This document shows positions 46,669 to 56,829 of a DNA stretch of 64,000 nucleotides, piece after piece. Both the position numbers and the translations under genes were made by a program. The notes beneath the pieces were generated by a model. The model ran no database searches, was not told the DNA's origin, and saw nothing but the letters and a program-made list of their open reading frames with translations. Position 1 is the first letter of the stretch; each line of letters begins with the position of its first letter. Source of the DNA: Kingdonia uniflora (Eukaryota > Streptophyta > Magnoliopsida > Ranunculales > Circaeasteraceae); the NCBI GenBank assembly GCA_014058105.1, contig JACGCM010001796.1, positions 1,550,001 through 1,614,000 on the forward strand, read 5' to 3'.

Positions 46669-48836
46669 TTTTTTGAGGAGGAAGATGGGGTTGAGGCAGA
46701 CCCCCACCAGACTTTATTGACTGCACAAAAATTACATCCTAGGATATCTTTTACATTTGATATCTGCTATACAAAGATTTACAAGTTGGGGAGGGAAACT
46801 GCAAGGAAGAAAGACATAATCGTCTTGAATATCCATCTCTAAAGTGATGTAATCTGCAGGTTTGTTCCCTTCCCTCTTTTTGTTCATAATCAAACAATCA
46901 TACATTCTTGAGATTACATTCTTGACATTTCTCAAATCAGTAATGCATGACCAGGCTGCTTGTAATCACCATTTAGAACTTTTACTGCAAATTCTGAATC
47001 AGTCTGCACACATAAGCTTTTGAAGCCTAGTCTATCTGCAACTTTAAAGCCTTCACAGATGGCCTTTGTTTCAACACATCCAATCCCTACATCCTCCAGA
47101 ACAGGTCTGTTAAAGGCTACAATGGGAATCCCATTAGGTAATCTAAAAATACCACCCAACCCAAGGCCTTTCTATCCTGTGAGCAACATCCATCAACATT
47201 GAGGACAATCATCTGTTATATATCTTGCTTCCACTGAATCCATTCAATCTGTCTAGGCTGCTTGATAATGGGGTTTAATCCCCAATCTCTAATGTATGTA
47301 TGAGAAGCTTCCTTGTACCAGAATTTATGACTTGATCTACCACACTTAAAGGAGGTTTCAAAGAATACTCTTCTGGGGGTTGATCTTTAGTCCTGAGATT
47401 GCAACAAATTCTTCTAAGATCAACTTTGTGTTTGTGGCCCCCTCTACTGAAGCTTTAAGGCAAAGAAGCACATAATCAGCAAACAATAAATGCGAGATGT
47501 TTGAAGACTTGCAATTTGGGTAAACTGAAATTCTTCTATCCATTACTATTTTATTTAGAAGTTTCGTAAAAGGTTACATTGCAATGACAAATAGGTAGGG
47601 GGATAGTGGATCCCCCTGCCTTATCCCTTTACTGCTCTTGAAAAATCCCATTATCAGCCCATTTATATCAATCTTAAAGCAAGGGGAGGTTATGCAGATC
47701 TCAATCCAATTGATGAAAGAATTGGGAAACTCCATAGCTCTTAGAACATGAATCAGATAGGACCATCTTACTGAGTCAAAAGCTTTATGAACATCTATCT
47801 TCAACATCATTCTATCAACTCCATTAACTCCCTTACCAATTCTTGAGTTAATAAAATATTGTCTTGTATCACTCTTCCTTTTTTATAAATGCTGACTAAC
47901 AGGAATCAATAAGCTCATCCATCAACTTTTTCATTCTTAGAGCCAAAAGTTTTGTGATAAATTTATATATCACATTGCACAAAGATATGGGCCTAAAATC
48001 TGCAAATGTCCTTGGGTTAGGCTTCTTTAGGATGAGCTTGAGGATTGTGATGTTAACTTCCTTTAACAATTGAGATCTTCTTAAAAAACTTAGGATTGCT
48101 TTTATGACTTCAGTCCCCACTATATCCCAGCAACACTTGTAGAAATGTATATTATAACCATCTATATACCAGGTGCTTTGTCATCCTTCTCATTAAATAC
48201 CATCTCTCTAATCTCTGCAGCTGTGAAATCTTCAACTAGTGATGCAACTTGTTGTTGAGTGATCCTATTTGAGCAGTGAATATCATAGTCAACTCTGCCA
48301 TTTCTATCTGTAAGGAGGTCTGTGTAGAAATCCATTGCTTCCATCTGTATTTTTTCAGGAATATCTGCCAAAGTACCATCTCTACATTCAATTTGGGTAA
48401 TATGGTTCTTCATCTTTCTTTCTTGCATAAACTGGTGAAAAAAATGTGTATTTGAGTCTCCCAAGGATAACCAGTCACACCTTGACTTTTGTTTCATATC
48501 CATCTCCATCTCCTTTTGTAACAGTAACTTATTTAGGATTTTTCTTTTATCATTTTCTCTTCTCATAATATCATCATCTATATAGGAATGACAACAATCT
48601 CCTCTTGCACCTGTTCTAGATCCTTTCTTGCAGTCTCAACCCCAATATGAATGTTACCATAAGTGTCTTTCTTCCACCTAATCAAGTCTTGTTTCAGGAT
48701 CTTTAACTTTTGAGATTAGACAAACATTGGTATACCTTGGATTCTGCAGCTCCATGAGCTTCTTACAACCCCCATAAAATCTGGATGAAGGGTCCAAGAG
48801 TTAGTGAACCTAAAAGGGGCTTTAGGTCTTGTAGGT
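46669..48836 (-). mobile_element. LINE, 5'-truncated, with perfect 20-bp TSD
   Basis: Non-LTR retrotransposon on the minus strand. The poly-A tail is the T-run at 46667-46674. Direct repeats of 20 bp (tcctccaagtgtagtttctt) lie at 46649-46668 and 48837-48856. ORF2 pieces in order: linker (CDWLSLGDSNTHFFHQFMQE, 48566-48162), RT (NPRTFADFRPISLCNVIYKF, 48120-47896; DVHKAFDSVRWSYL and GIRQGDPLSPYLFVIAM, 47810-47574; HLLFADYVLL, 47543-47358), and RNase H (47159-46732; VQTDSEF, REGNKPADYI). The endonuclease and the region between RT and RNase H are missing. The FADD-type motif reads FADY, so it is inactive. Confidence 0.92.
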
Positions 48837-48856
48837 TCCTCCAAGTGTAGTTTCTT

Positions 48857-49225
48857 ACCCTTTGTATTCACACAAGTCCCTCTAAAAAAAACCCAAACTG
48901 CTGTAACTTCCTAAAGAATACAAAATCAAGCGTCTCTCCATCAAGTAAGGATCACTTTACAGTGCCGGCCCTGGCTACAGGGCTCTTGCGCCTAAGGCTT
49001 CGATTTTTAATGTAAATTCGGGGACTCTAAATGTTTTAGTATTATATAAAAAACCTAAACATCTGTACCCCAAGTATGGGACTATGGGTTTAAAACACGC
49101 GAAATAAAATTTAAAGCCAGAAAACCCCCTGATGATGTCACGCTTTCAGTATATTTTCAAGTAACTGGTGCTTCACTGTGAATTATGTAGTACCTCACTT
49201 TTGCCTCTTTTCTCTGCTGTTCAGT
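48857..49225. other. Intergenic, no gene recognised
   Basis: Right flank of the LINE insertion, continuing the fragment at 46250-46668 for a short way. Nothing else was seen. Confidence 0.3.
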
Positions 49226-49556
49226 GGCAAATCTGTGGAAATTTGGACTGGGCACACAGAAGAATCCCGCCATATCATTAACCGTGAAGTGATTGATAAA
49301 TTAGGTTCGAAAGGTGTAATCATCAACTCGTTTCTACACTGGTTGAAGGCCGATTAGGTGGTGCTGGGCTTGATGTGTATGAACATGAACCCCCCAAGTA
49401 CCAGAAGAACTCTTTGGGCTTGACAATGTAGTACTCTTACCTCACGTGGGAAGCGGTACCTGGGAAACCCTCAAGGCAATGGCTGACCTTGTGGTAGAAA
49501 ACATTGAGGCTCACTTTCTCAACAAACCTCTTTTAACTCCAGTTGTTAGAATTTGA
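49226..49556 (+). pseudogene. HPPR: Hydroxyphenylpyruvate reductase (D-2-hydroxyacid dehydrogenase) 3' exon, broken
   Basis: C-terminal part of an NADPH-dependent hydroxypyruvate/hydroxyphenylpyruvate reductase. HPPR reduces 4-hydroxyphenylpyruvate in the rosmarinic acid branch and also hydroxypyruvate. Conserved text: HIINREVIDKLGSKGVIIN, then [19 protein letters not shown], then [20 protein letters not shown], ending in [12 protein letters not shown] and TGA at 49554-49556. Compared with the family, about 16 residues with the conserved Arg-Gly segment are deleted after GVIIN, and a second frame change follows EHEPP. The upstream exon with the Rossmann fold was not found. Confidence 0.85.
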
Positions 49557-50604
49557 AACTGTAGTGAAGATTCTCGATTTTTTAAAGCTATGATGGATCT
49601 GTGTATCTGAAATTGAAATCTTTCATGTTGAATTGAATGTAGAGTATTGTGAAAATAATTTGAATCTTTCAAATTTACAGGTTCACCAGAACCTTGAGCA
49701 GGAAAGATTGTTGTGGGAGTATTTTTCTGCAAAACTAGCGCACAGGACCTTGATGTAGGGTTTATGAAATATATGAGAATCCCTATCCACCAGGTTAGCC
49801 TTTTGTTTGGTAAATAGTAGAAAAATCTGGAGAAAATCTGGGAACAACAACAATGGAGAAGATTAGAGACAACAACAACAACAACGAGATAACGAGTACG
49901 AGACCGCGGTCTGATCTTTGTGAAGAACTTATGGAGTCTATAATGGTGCATCTCTTGTTTGCATCTCTGACATTTGTGAACAACAATGCCACAAGAATGA
50001 GAATCTTAAATGTAGTTGTCTGCTTTAAGGTCATCCTTCACAATTTTTTGGCTAGCGTCAAGTTGTATATCTTAGGTTGGACATGGTATAGGTGGCCAAA
50101 TGAAGCATAGATAGGACGTCTTGGTGACATTGTTGCTCATTTTCACAAAAATATTCCTAGGGTTAAGTTGTATATTTTGCATTCGAATGGTAGAAGATGG
50201 AATATTTGAAGGCTAAAGCAATGAAACATAGTACAGAACGTCTTTAGTGACGTTGTTCCTATTTTTCGCCATGTTTTTGCTAGGGTCAAGTAAAGAAAAT
50301 TTGTGTAGGAAGACTTATATTTTGCTAAACTACTACTCTTTGGTCTCTTTTTGCAGGAATTCGTGGCATTCTTGGAGCGGATATGCGGGGGTCATAGGTT
50401 TTGCTCTTTGATTTCTCTATTGTTTTGAGTTATTGGAAATATGTTTCGATCCGAATTCTCACCATATGCACTATTTTCTTAAAACGAGCAGCTGATATCG
50501 GTCTGTGCCTCGCAGACATTGGACACATGATGACCAGAGAGTTTTGCGGTACCGAACAAGGCCCGAGCGTTTTCTAGACCCTTTGTGCCAAAGCTAAAGC
50601 TATT
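49557..50604. other. Intergenic, no gene recognised
   Basis: 49853-50110 is open for 85 codons (starts MEKIRDNNNNNE) but the AAC repeat and lack of context make it doubtful. 50100-50300 has two related phrases (gacattgttgctcattttc, gacgttgttcctatttttcg), a decayed local repeat. Confidence 0.3.
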
Positions 50605-51006
50605 ATGATCTCGAACAATACCATCGAGCATCAACCAAGCAAGCAAGATAATAACGAAGAAGACATCATCGAGAACATGTTCCAGTTCGATGTCGAGACT
50701 GAAGAGAGTCGACCCAAAGCAGACATACTCGATTTCCCTGGACTCCTGCAAAGCCGTTCCGACTTAAGTAGGCCTCCAAAAATACCTACTAAACTCTCGG
50801 TTTCACGAGCAACAAGCAGAGTCCAAAATAACGTGTTGTCTGCACTAAACAAAGATGATTACACCATCGAAAACGGAAATAACAGCGATGACGACGAAGA
50901 CGGTGAGAATGACAATGTGAAAAGCTTAACGAAGAGTATGAGCTTCTCAACGACGAACCACAATAGTAACGAAAAAGGCAGGATATCATTTAACTGTAAA
51001 TATTAA
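50605..51006 (+). CDS. Acidic Ser-rich ORF of unknown function
   Basis: 133 codons, stop at 51004-51006. Unrecognised. Composition: an acidic start (DNNEEDIIENMFQFDVETEE), a middle with RPKADILDFPGLLQSRSDL, then a Ser/Asn/Asp-rich tail with DDDEDGEN. No membrane segment. It could be the last exon of a larger gene, since the codon choice is not obviously random and no frame disruption is seen. No promoter or partner exon was identified. Low confidence that it is expressed. Confidence 0.35.
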   Translation: MISNNTIEHQPSKQDNNEEDIIENMFQFDVETEESRPKADILDFPGLLQSRSDLSRPPKIPTKLSVSRATSRVQNNVLSALNKDDYTIENGNNSDDDEDGENDNVKSLTKSMSFSTTNHNSNEKGRISFNCKY

Positions 51007-51485
51007 CCTGATATACATACATAGTTACGTGTAAATATTAACCTAAATATCAGTTGGAGGATATGATCTCCCACTGCCCTTAATGAGGTTTCTTATTGTC
51101 AGTTTAAGCTCCTTGTCTTGTAACAGAGGCAACTATGATCATGACCTTCCGATAAAACATTGCAATTGGACCGAAGATCCTACAGATTGTGGCGTCATTG
51201 CTCATTGTTGGAAATACAATTGCTCACAACTCACAAACAACAACGAATTTCGAAAACAAAACTCAATAAGCTTTTACTATGCATGACTCAAGTTATTGTA
51301 GAAGTACAGTTAATGCCCAGAAGTCCTGAGGTTCGAAAATCTTCCCCAGAGACGCTAATTTTGAATTTTGTGGCATTTCGCACCCTAATGTTTTACACAT
51401 GATTTCAAACAAATCTTAAATATACATACGATTTAAAGCGCATGTGAAACAATTGCAAAATTTGGTGGCCACTTTTACATTTAAT

Positions 51486-52810
51486 TCAATCAAATATACA
51501 AAAATCGTCTTTGAAGTGAATGACTTTAATGTTATCCGCATCAATTAAAACGGGACAACTGATGTGTTTGTGATTCCTGAACTTCGGGTGCATCCCCAAC
51601 ACATTCCCTCGTGATTGAATCTCAAACTCTAACTTCAATGGAATGTTACCAATGCTCTCCGAAACAACTAGGTTCCTTCCTGCTCCGTAAAGAGGAACCT
51701 TAATTCCTTCCAGGATCACGTATAACGTCTTTTTACTCTTCCTTGGTTGATAGTATTTTGAAAACTGCAGTCAAAAAGTAAAAATTGCGTCAAAATCAAA
51801 CTTTTATGGTCATTTTAAAGAAATAATGAATGGGAAATACTGACCTGGCCGGTTGCAACTATAATTTTCGAGAGCATGAAATTGAACCCCGTGGAACTGA
51901 CATGGATGCCGAAGAATGTATCATGGTTATATATATCCAACTTCAGTGAACAGTTAACGGTCATAAGCTTAGTAGAGACCCCCATATTGTCCACCTCCGT
52001 TCCGAAATAGAAACTACTTACTGACAAGCTCTGCATACGCACAAATTATAATTATTTCTTAAAACTACTAGTTCTGGCGAAAAAAATAAAAAATCGCGAT
52101 CTCTAAAGAATAAATTAATGCTAAAAGAGGGGTTCAGTACTTCAGTCAAGCCCCAAACTACACTTTCTGATAAATATGATCAAATCCATGAAGGGTTAAA
52201 CCCTCCAGAGACATCTGCTAGGTGGTTAAGTAGGGACAATATCGGTGGTGAAGTGAATCATTATCAGTGAATAAAATTTTGTGAAAAGTAACTCTAGTTA
52301 AGAAATTAACTAAATACGTAAATTTATTTATAAGCCTTCAATTAAATTACCTTCACATCAATCTCAGGTTCATAACGTCGGCTTGCTCCCCATAAAATCA
52401 ACGCAATCAGGGAAAACATGGCAACGAAAAGAACCACAAAAATAAAACTCACGCGATGATGTAAAGATTGGCTCTCATCGTCATCATACGCATGCTCTAG
52501 GTATTCGTCATGCTCTTCATGCAAAGGCCCTCTCCCTATACCCTTTACTAGTCGCTGACGAATACCTAAACGGTCCCGAAACCCTACTATCCAAAGACGG
52601 CCTAGAGTTTGAGGTAGGACCTAGCGAATGGGAAGGCGACTCCATGGGACTATTATAAGTTGGAGTTGCATTTGATGATGACCCTTTATCGTCATCGTGT
52701 GAGTTTCGTGACGATGGACTTTGTACGTAGTAGTTGGGATTTTTGGGGGATAGAGGTGACGAAGTGGCATAGCTTGTGATATCGGAGTCGGTAGAGTTGG
52801 CACGCATCAT
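51486..52810 (-). pseudogene. LEA-2 family membrane protein gene with one frameshift
   Basis: Late embryogenesis abundant group 2 (NDR1/HIN1-like related) single-pass membrane protein. Exons 52811-52351, 52030-51845 and 51764-51486 join in phase; a non-coding leader ends at 52931. The N-terminus (MMRANSTDSDITSY, then NPNYYVQSPSSRNSHDDDKG) is the signature of this plant subgroup. A membrane helix follows (VSFIFVVLFVAMFSLIAL), then the LEA-2 domain with NHDTFFGIHVSSTGFNFMLS and KVPLYGAGRNLVV. Near 52520 one extra base shifts the frame between RERAFA and EEHDEY, so the membrane anchor is out of frame with the start. It may be a real lesion or an assembly error. All other exons are clean, so loss of function, if real, is recent. 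Confidence 0.8.
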
Positions 52811-52930
52811 CCTAAACACAATAAAGGACTTTCGAAATTAAACAAGATTTTTCGAGTATTTAGAAACCCTAATAATCACTAATAAGAAATTGAAAAGCCT
52901 AAACAGAGATAAAGAACAATAGATCCATAC

Positions 52931-53080
52931 CTGTTGATGTTGGCGTGATTTTGTTCCCGATTAGGTTTATAAATTTCTCTCCTCATGATAACAGTAACCA
53001 AGTCAGTTTAGACCTTAGGCTTAGGCTTAGAAACTGCAAAATGGTAGAAATTAGTGGATTTAGAAACCCTAATCCTAATG
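52931..53080 (-). promoter_or_regulatory. 5' leader module of the LEA-2 gene
   Basis: Leader exon ending CATCAACAG at 52931, donor GTATGG, intron 52930-52812 with 'gggtttct' runs, and acceptor TTTAG before GATGATGC. Upstream at 52995-53080 is the shared sequence 'agaccttaggct'. This is the best-preserved copy of the module. Confidence 0.65.
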
Positions 53081-53082
53081 AT

Positions 53083-53460
53083 GATCTCCAACAAAGTGGT
53101 GGTATGCTGTTAAGGTTTTCCCATACTCTTGCAAAAAGTCTATCAAACAGGGGTATGGTGTTCAGCATACTCACCCCCATACCCCTCCAAAGTATGCGAA
53201 ACCTGAATTTGGCAAGGAGTATGTGCATACCGCCTAGGCGCTGCACCGTTCAGCGCCCAATAACTTTTTAAATATAGTTGTCCAAGAGGAAAATGAAAGA
53301 TTAACAGACGCTAGGCGCTAAACCGTTAAACGCCCAAGAAAAAAAAAAACAAAAAAAAACAACGTAATTTACTTTTGGACCAAAAGAGTATGCGATTCTG
53401 GAATACCGGTACGGTAAACCGGAACAACATACTCTTCTGTTGAAGATGCTCTAACCCTAA
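53083..53460. mobile_element. MITE inserted in the LEA-2 upstream region
   Basis: Ends gatctccaacaaagtggtgg and, in reverse complement, gcatcttcaacagaagagta form imperfect TIRs typical of plant 'gagcatctccaac' MITEs. The sequence at 7530-7550 (aatcctaacgtgttttctc) shows the empty site. Inside are 'aggcgct' repeats. Confidence 0.65.
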
Positions 53461-53479
53461 CCCTAACGTGTTTTCTCAG

Positions 53480-54120
53480 AAGAGTCCGGCTTGGCCAGTC
53501 ACTGGAGGTTATAACTGAAGTAGAACTTGACTCTTTTAAATTTGATGAAGGCGAGATAGTATATTGTATAATATCCCCGGATCAACTTTCTCTCGCTTGG
53601 ATACATAACCAAAGAAAACACATCTCAATGATCATATAAAGTTTGTAGGAGTCGAAGGGATCGGAGAGCATGAAGCACTAATTTTCAATGTACGTAGTAT
53701 GTTGTGTAAATATATCCAGCTTGTTGTTTCTTTGTTTTGTCAGGATCTTCTATCCTATCTTGTGATTTGTGCGGTAATGTCTCTTCGTAATGTGATTATT
53801 ATGACTTATAACTGTGACTATACGGTCTTTATAATTCGTTCTGATTGTGTGTTTAGTATTGCCTGAACCGTCTAGTTACTCTAGTATATCTCCATCCATG
53901 TTTATCCTTCGCTACTCTGTCATATCTCGCATAATAAGCATCAGTTTGAAAAATACGTCTATGGAAGAAACTATATGAAGTTCCAAACATTGCTCAATTC
54001 TCCCGATGTGAAACAATCATTTCTTATAAACCCGGCAAGCACAATAGTATATGAAACAGGATGCCCAGTTATGAGTATATATGCTAAAAGAGTGGCATGC
54101 TTGGAAAAATATCTCTATCG
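53480..54120 (+). pseudogene. Unrecognised coding-like fragments, copy 2
   Basis: 53500-53690 reads QSLEVITEVELDSFKFDEGE and IVYCIISPDQLSLAWIHNQ, then after a frame change GVEGIGEHEALIFN before a GTACGTAG donor-like site. 53690-54085 is the second copy of the fragment at 46250-46668 (SPDV-QS-LINPASTIVYETG). I do not recognise either. They may be two exons of one lost gene. Confidence 0.3.
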
Positions 54121-54189
54121 GGTATTTATCAAACATATGAGAATTTACCCCCTAATCACCAACAAGGACAAAATTAAACATATGAGAAA

Positions 54190-54300
54190 TTTAGGGGATT
54201 TCGAAACCCTAATAATTTGAAAACCCTAAACAGAGAGAACTATCGATCCGTACCTGTTGATGTTTATGTTCCCTCTGTTGATAGCCTATTAGGTTAATAT
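54190..54300 (-). promoter_or_regulatory. 5' leader module, copy at 54.25 kb
   Basis: CATCAACAG|GTACGG at about 54250 and intron text with 'agggttttcaaat'. Downstream on the minus strand the gene X exons are absent here; in the paralogous block at 57.6 kb they are present. Confidence 0.55.
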
Positions 54301-54404
54301 GTTTTTGTCCCAGTCATAAACAAATAGAATTGCGTTTATGCGTTTTTGTTGTCAAAACAAATAGAACCCAAATTTGCAGTCTTCTAAACTTTCTCTAATT
54401 ATTT

Positions 54405-54674
54405 CTAGATATGTCCTGCATCATCATTTGTGAGCTTCAAAAGTTCTTTAAAGAGGTTTGCAAAAAAAATCTCTTCATGCCCTTCTTGCATTGCATATTT
54501 ATCTTCAAAATAATTAATATAGAGAATGTTGGATATATGTTGTGTTTTTTTTTTCTTCCCTTTTTTCGTAACCTTTTTTTTTGCTGGTGTACGAATCTTA
54601 AATTCTTTGTGTTGCTTTAGTTTAGGTTCACTTAGACGACATGCTAATACTATGAACGATCTTAACTCCATCAA
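54405..54674 (-). other. Short coding-like stretch, paralogue near 57.8 kb
   Basis: The minus strand encodes QEGHEEIFFANLFKELLKL then TNDDAGH, preceded by a Lys-rich stretch. The copy at 57.76-57.86 kb keeps the same reading (FANLFEELLKLTNDDAGH). It may be the last exon of an unrecognised gene. Confidence 0.3.
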
Positions 54675-54678
54675 AATT

Positions 54679-54985
54679 GTAACACCCCGGCTGAGCGGGT
54701 ATTGGAAAGGCGCCTAACCCATTAGCGGTGACGGTAGCACCAATAGTTTAGTCCCACATCGCTTAAGATCCTGCCAGGTGTATGGTACTTAACTTAAGAT
54801 TTCACTCTACATGTCACTTAGGCCTTTTCTTAGGAAGAAAAATCTCATACTGTTGGAGATCAACAGTGGTTAAAGTGGAGACAATATCTACACTCGTAGA
54901 GTGGGGTCGTGCCAAAATGGTGGTATCAGATCTTAAAGGTGGGGGGACTGTAACACCCCCCGGCTGTCGTAGAGTGGGGTCACGC
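54679..54985 (+). mobile_element. Minimal LTR retroelement (TRIM-like)
   Basis: Left LTR from TGTAACACCCCGGCTG (54679) to about 54918. Next is tggtatcagatc, a tRNA-iMet-type primer-binding site (54922), then only a few bases and a purine tract ggtggggggac, followed by a second TGTAACACCCCC start (54951). The right LTR has an internal deletion and ends near ggggtcacg. There is no coding capacity. The paralogous block at 58014-58080 lacks it. Confidence 0.65.
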
Positions 54986-55022
54986 CCATCTATATACAAG
55001 AAGAGCAGGATAATAGCAAGGA

Positions 55023-55575
55023 CACACTAGCTCATGTTGCCCATCAATTTGGGTATAGATTTGTTGGAACTGCTAGCAGTACTTGCGTTTTAGTCATGGA
55101 CAATTGTACATTTTTTTTTTCTAACAAATGCTTCTAGCTAGGGCTGCAACTTTTGCCCGAACTTCCGATTTTTGATTCCCGATCTTTCCGATTTTGGGAC
55201 CTTATTTTGGAAACGAAAGTTTTGACATCCCATTTGAGGCTTTGAATGGCCAGCTGATGGGGATGAGTAAAATTCGGTGAGAAGAGTCGTCGGCTTCCAC
55301 ACTAGCTCATGTTGCCCATCAATTTGGGTATAGATTTGTTGGAACTGCTAACAGTACTTGCGTTTTAGTCATGGACAATTGTACATTTTTTTTTTCTAAC
55401 AAATGCTTCTAGCTAGGGCTGCAACTTTTGCCCGAACTTCCGATTTTTGATTCCCGATCTTTCCGATTTTGGGACCTTATTTTGGAAACGAAAGTTTTGA
55501 CATCCCATTTGAGGCTTTGAATGGCCAGCTGATGGGGATGAGTAAAATTCGGTGATAAGAGTCGTCGGCTTCCAC
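55023..55575 (+). repeat. Tandem direct duplication, unit ~275 bp, two copies
   Basis: 55024-55298 and 55299-55573 are almost identical (single differences such as gctagc/gctaac and gagaag/gataag). The unit starts cacactagctcatgttgccc. The block at 58107 carries the first ~80 bp once. The near-identity implies a recent event. Confidence 0.85.
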
Positions 55576-55599
55576 TTTGAGTCAGGAGGTACCATGATG

Positions 55600-56280
55600 T
55601 GATTTTTATAAAAAAAAGAACGTTGCCAACATATGTGTAAGGGGGTTGGCATGTGGGATTAGATTTGAGGGATGTGATTAATGTGGCAATTGGTGGATGC
55701 AAAAGGCATTCTTACTGGATGTCTTTAAGATTGCCAAAAACAAGAGATGAAATTGTGAGTAATTGGGCGTCATTAGCAAGACGAAATAGTGCGTCGGCAG
55801 CCAAATTGTCACTTCCTTTGCGATATATGATTTCGTAATCATACCCAAATAACTTGCGAACCCATTTTTGTTAATCTAACATGCCCTCCCCAACTTCATT
55901 CCTGTATCATCAAAACCATTGAAACACTAGTAAGAAATTCATGAAAAAGATTAAATCTTCGCTATTACTACCCAATTAGAGACAAAGGGGTACTGTCAAT
56001 TTGTATCATCTCCCACTATGCATCATCAACACCATTGAAACTTTTTGCTTTCTCCAAATTGGGACAAAGGGGTACTTTAACATTGATTCCCCAAGTTGAA
56101 CCATTAACACGCCCTCGCTTACTTCACTCCTGTATCATCAACACCATTGAAACACTAACTAAGTGAGTAATTCACATCATACAAGTGAAAATAAAAATAA
56201 AAAAATAAATTAGATGATCCCAGTCGATGATATTTTGGGGAAACTAAACTAATATTTGATGGGGGCACTCAATCAACCCT
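55600..56280. other. Intergenic, short direct repeats
   Basis: The phrase 'catcaacaccattgaaac' or a one-base variant recurs at 55908, 56024 and 56138, each followed by similar text about 110 bp apart. It is a decayed tandem repeat. No gene. Confidence 0.4.
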
Positions 56281-56829
56281 AAACTAAAATAAATAAAGAG
56301 ATCCAACATGTTAACTCTACCAGGAAAACCTCGTTTTCTCTAGTACCAGATGTTCTTCAAAGCCATTTTCTTGAAATAACACAAACAAGTATGAAAAAAA
56401 AAAAAATGGCACTTCTTAAGAGATGCTTCACGATAAACACCGTCATATTGTCATCTTTTTTGGTGATAATTACCAATGGTACTTTTAGGATTGTGTACCC
56501 ACAATACATGAGTAGATGATAATCAAATCTTATAGAAAGACATTATCGACATATATAGATCATAAAAAGATAGCATAGAAGAAGACCCGGATAAAAAACA
56601 AATGACAAACAAGATAGATTTACACAAAACAAAAACCTACTTCATTGAAAATCAAACAGAAATCAAAAGTAAAACATGTAGTTGTTTTGATTACATAAAC
56701 TGGCTAGTGTGTACACAGCCTGCGCAACCCCATTAGCTAGAGAATCAAACTGAAACATCAAAAAAAAAAAAAAAAACAGATTGCTGCCTAGATTCAAACA
56801 ACTTTCCCCACCGCGGCTCTGGAACTATC

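Noticed and set aside
49511..49951. 146-codon minus-strand open frame
   Set aside because: It overlaps the antisense of the HPPR exon and has no family-like motif; it is most likely a chance frame.
53440..53470. Telomere-type repeat (ccctaaccctaa)
   Set aside because: Only two to three units at the edge of a MITE; far too short for an interstitial telomere array.
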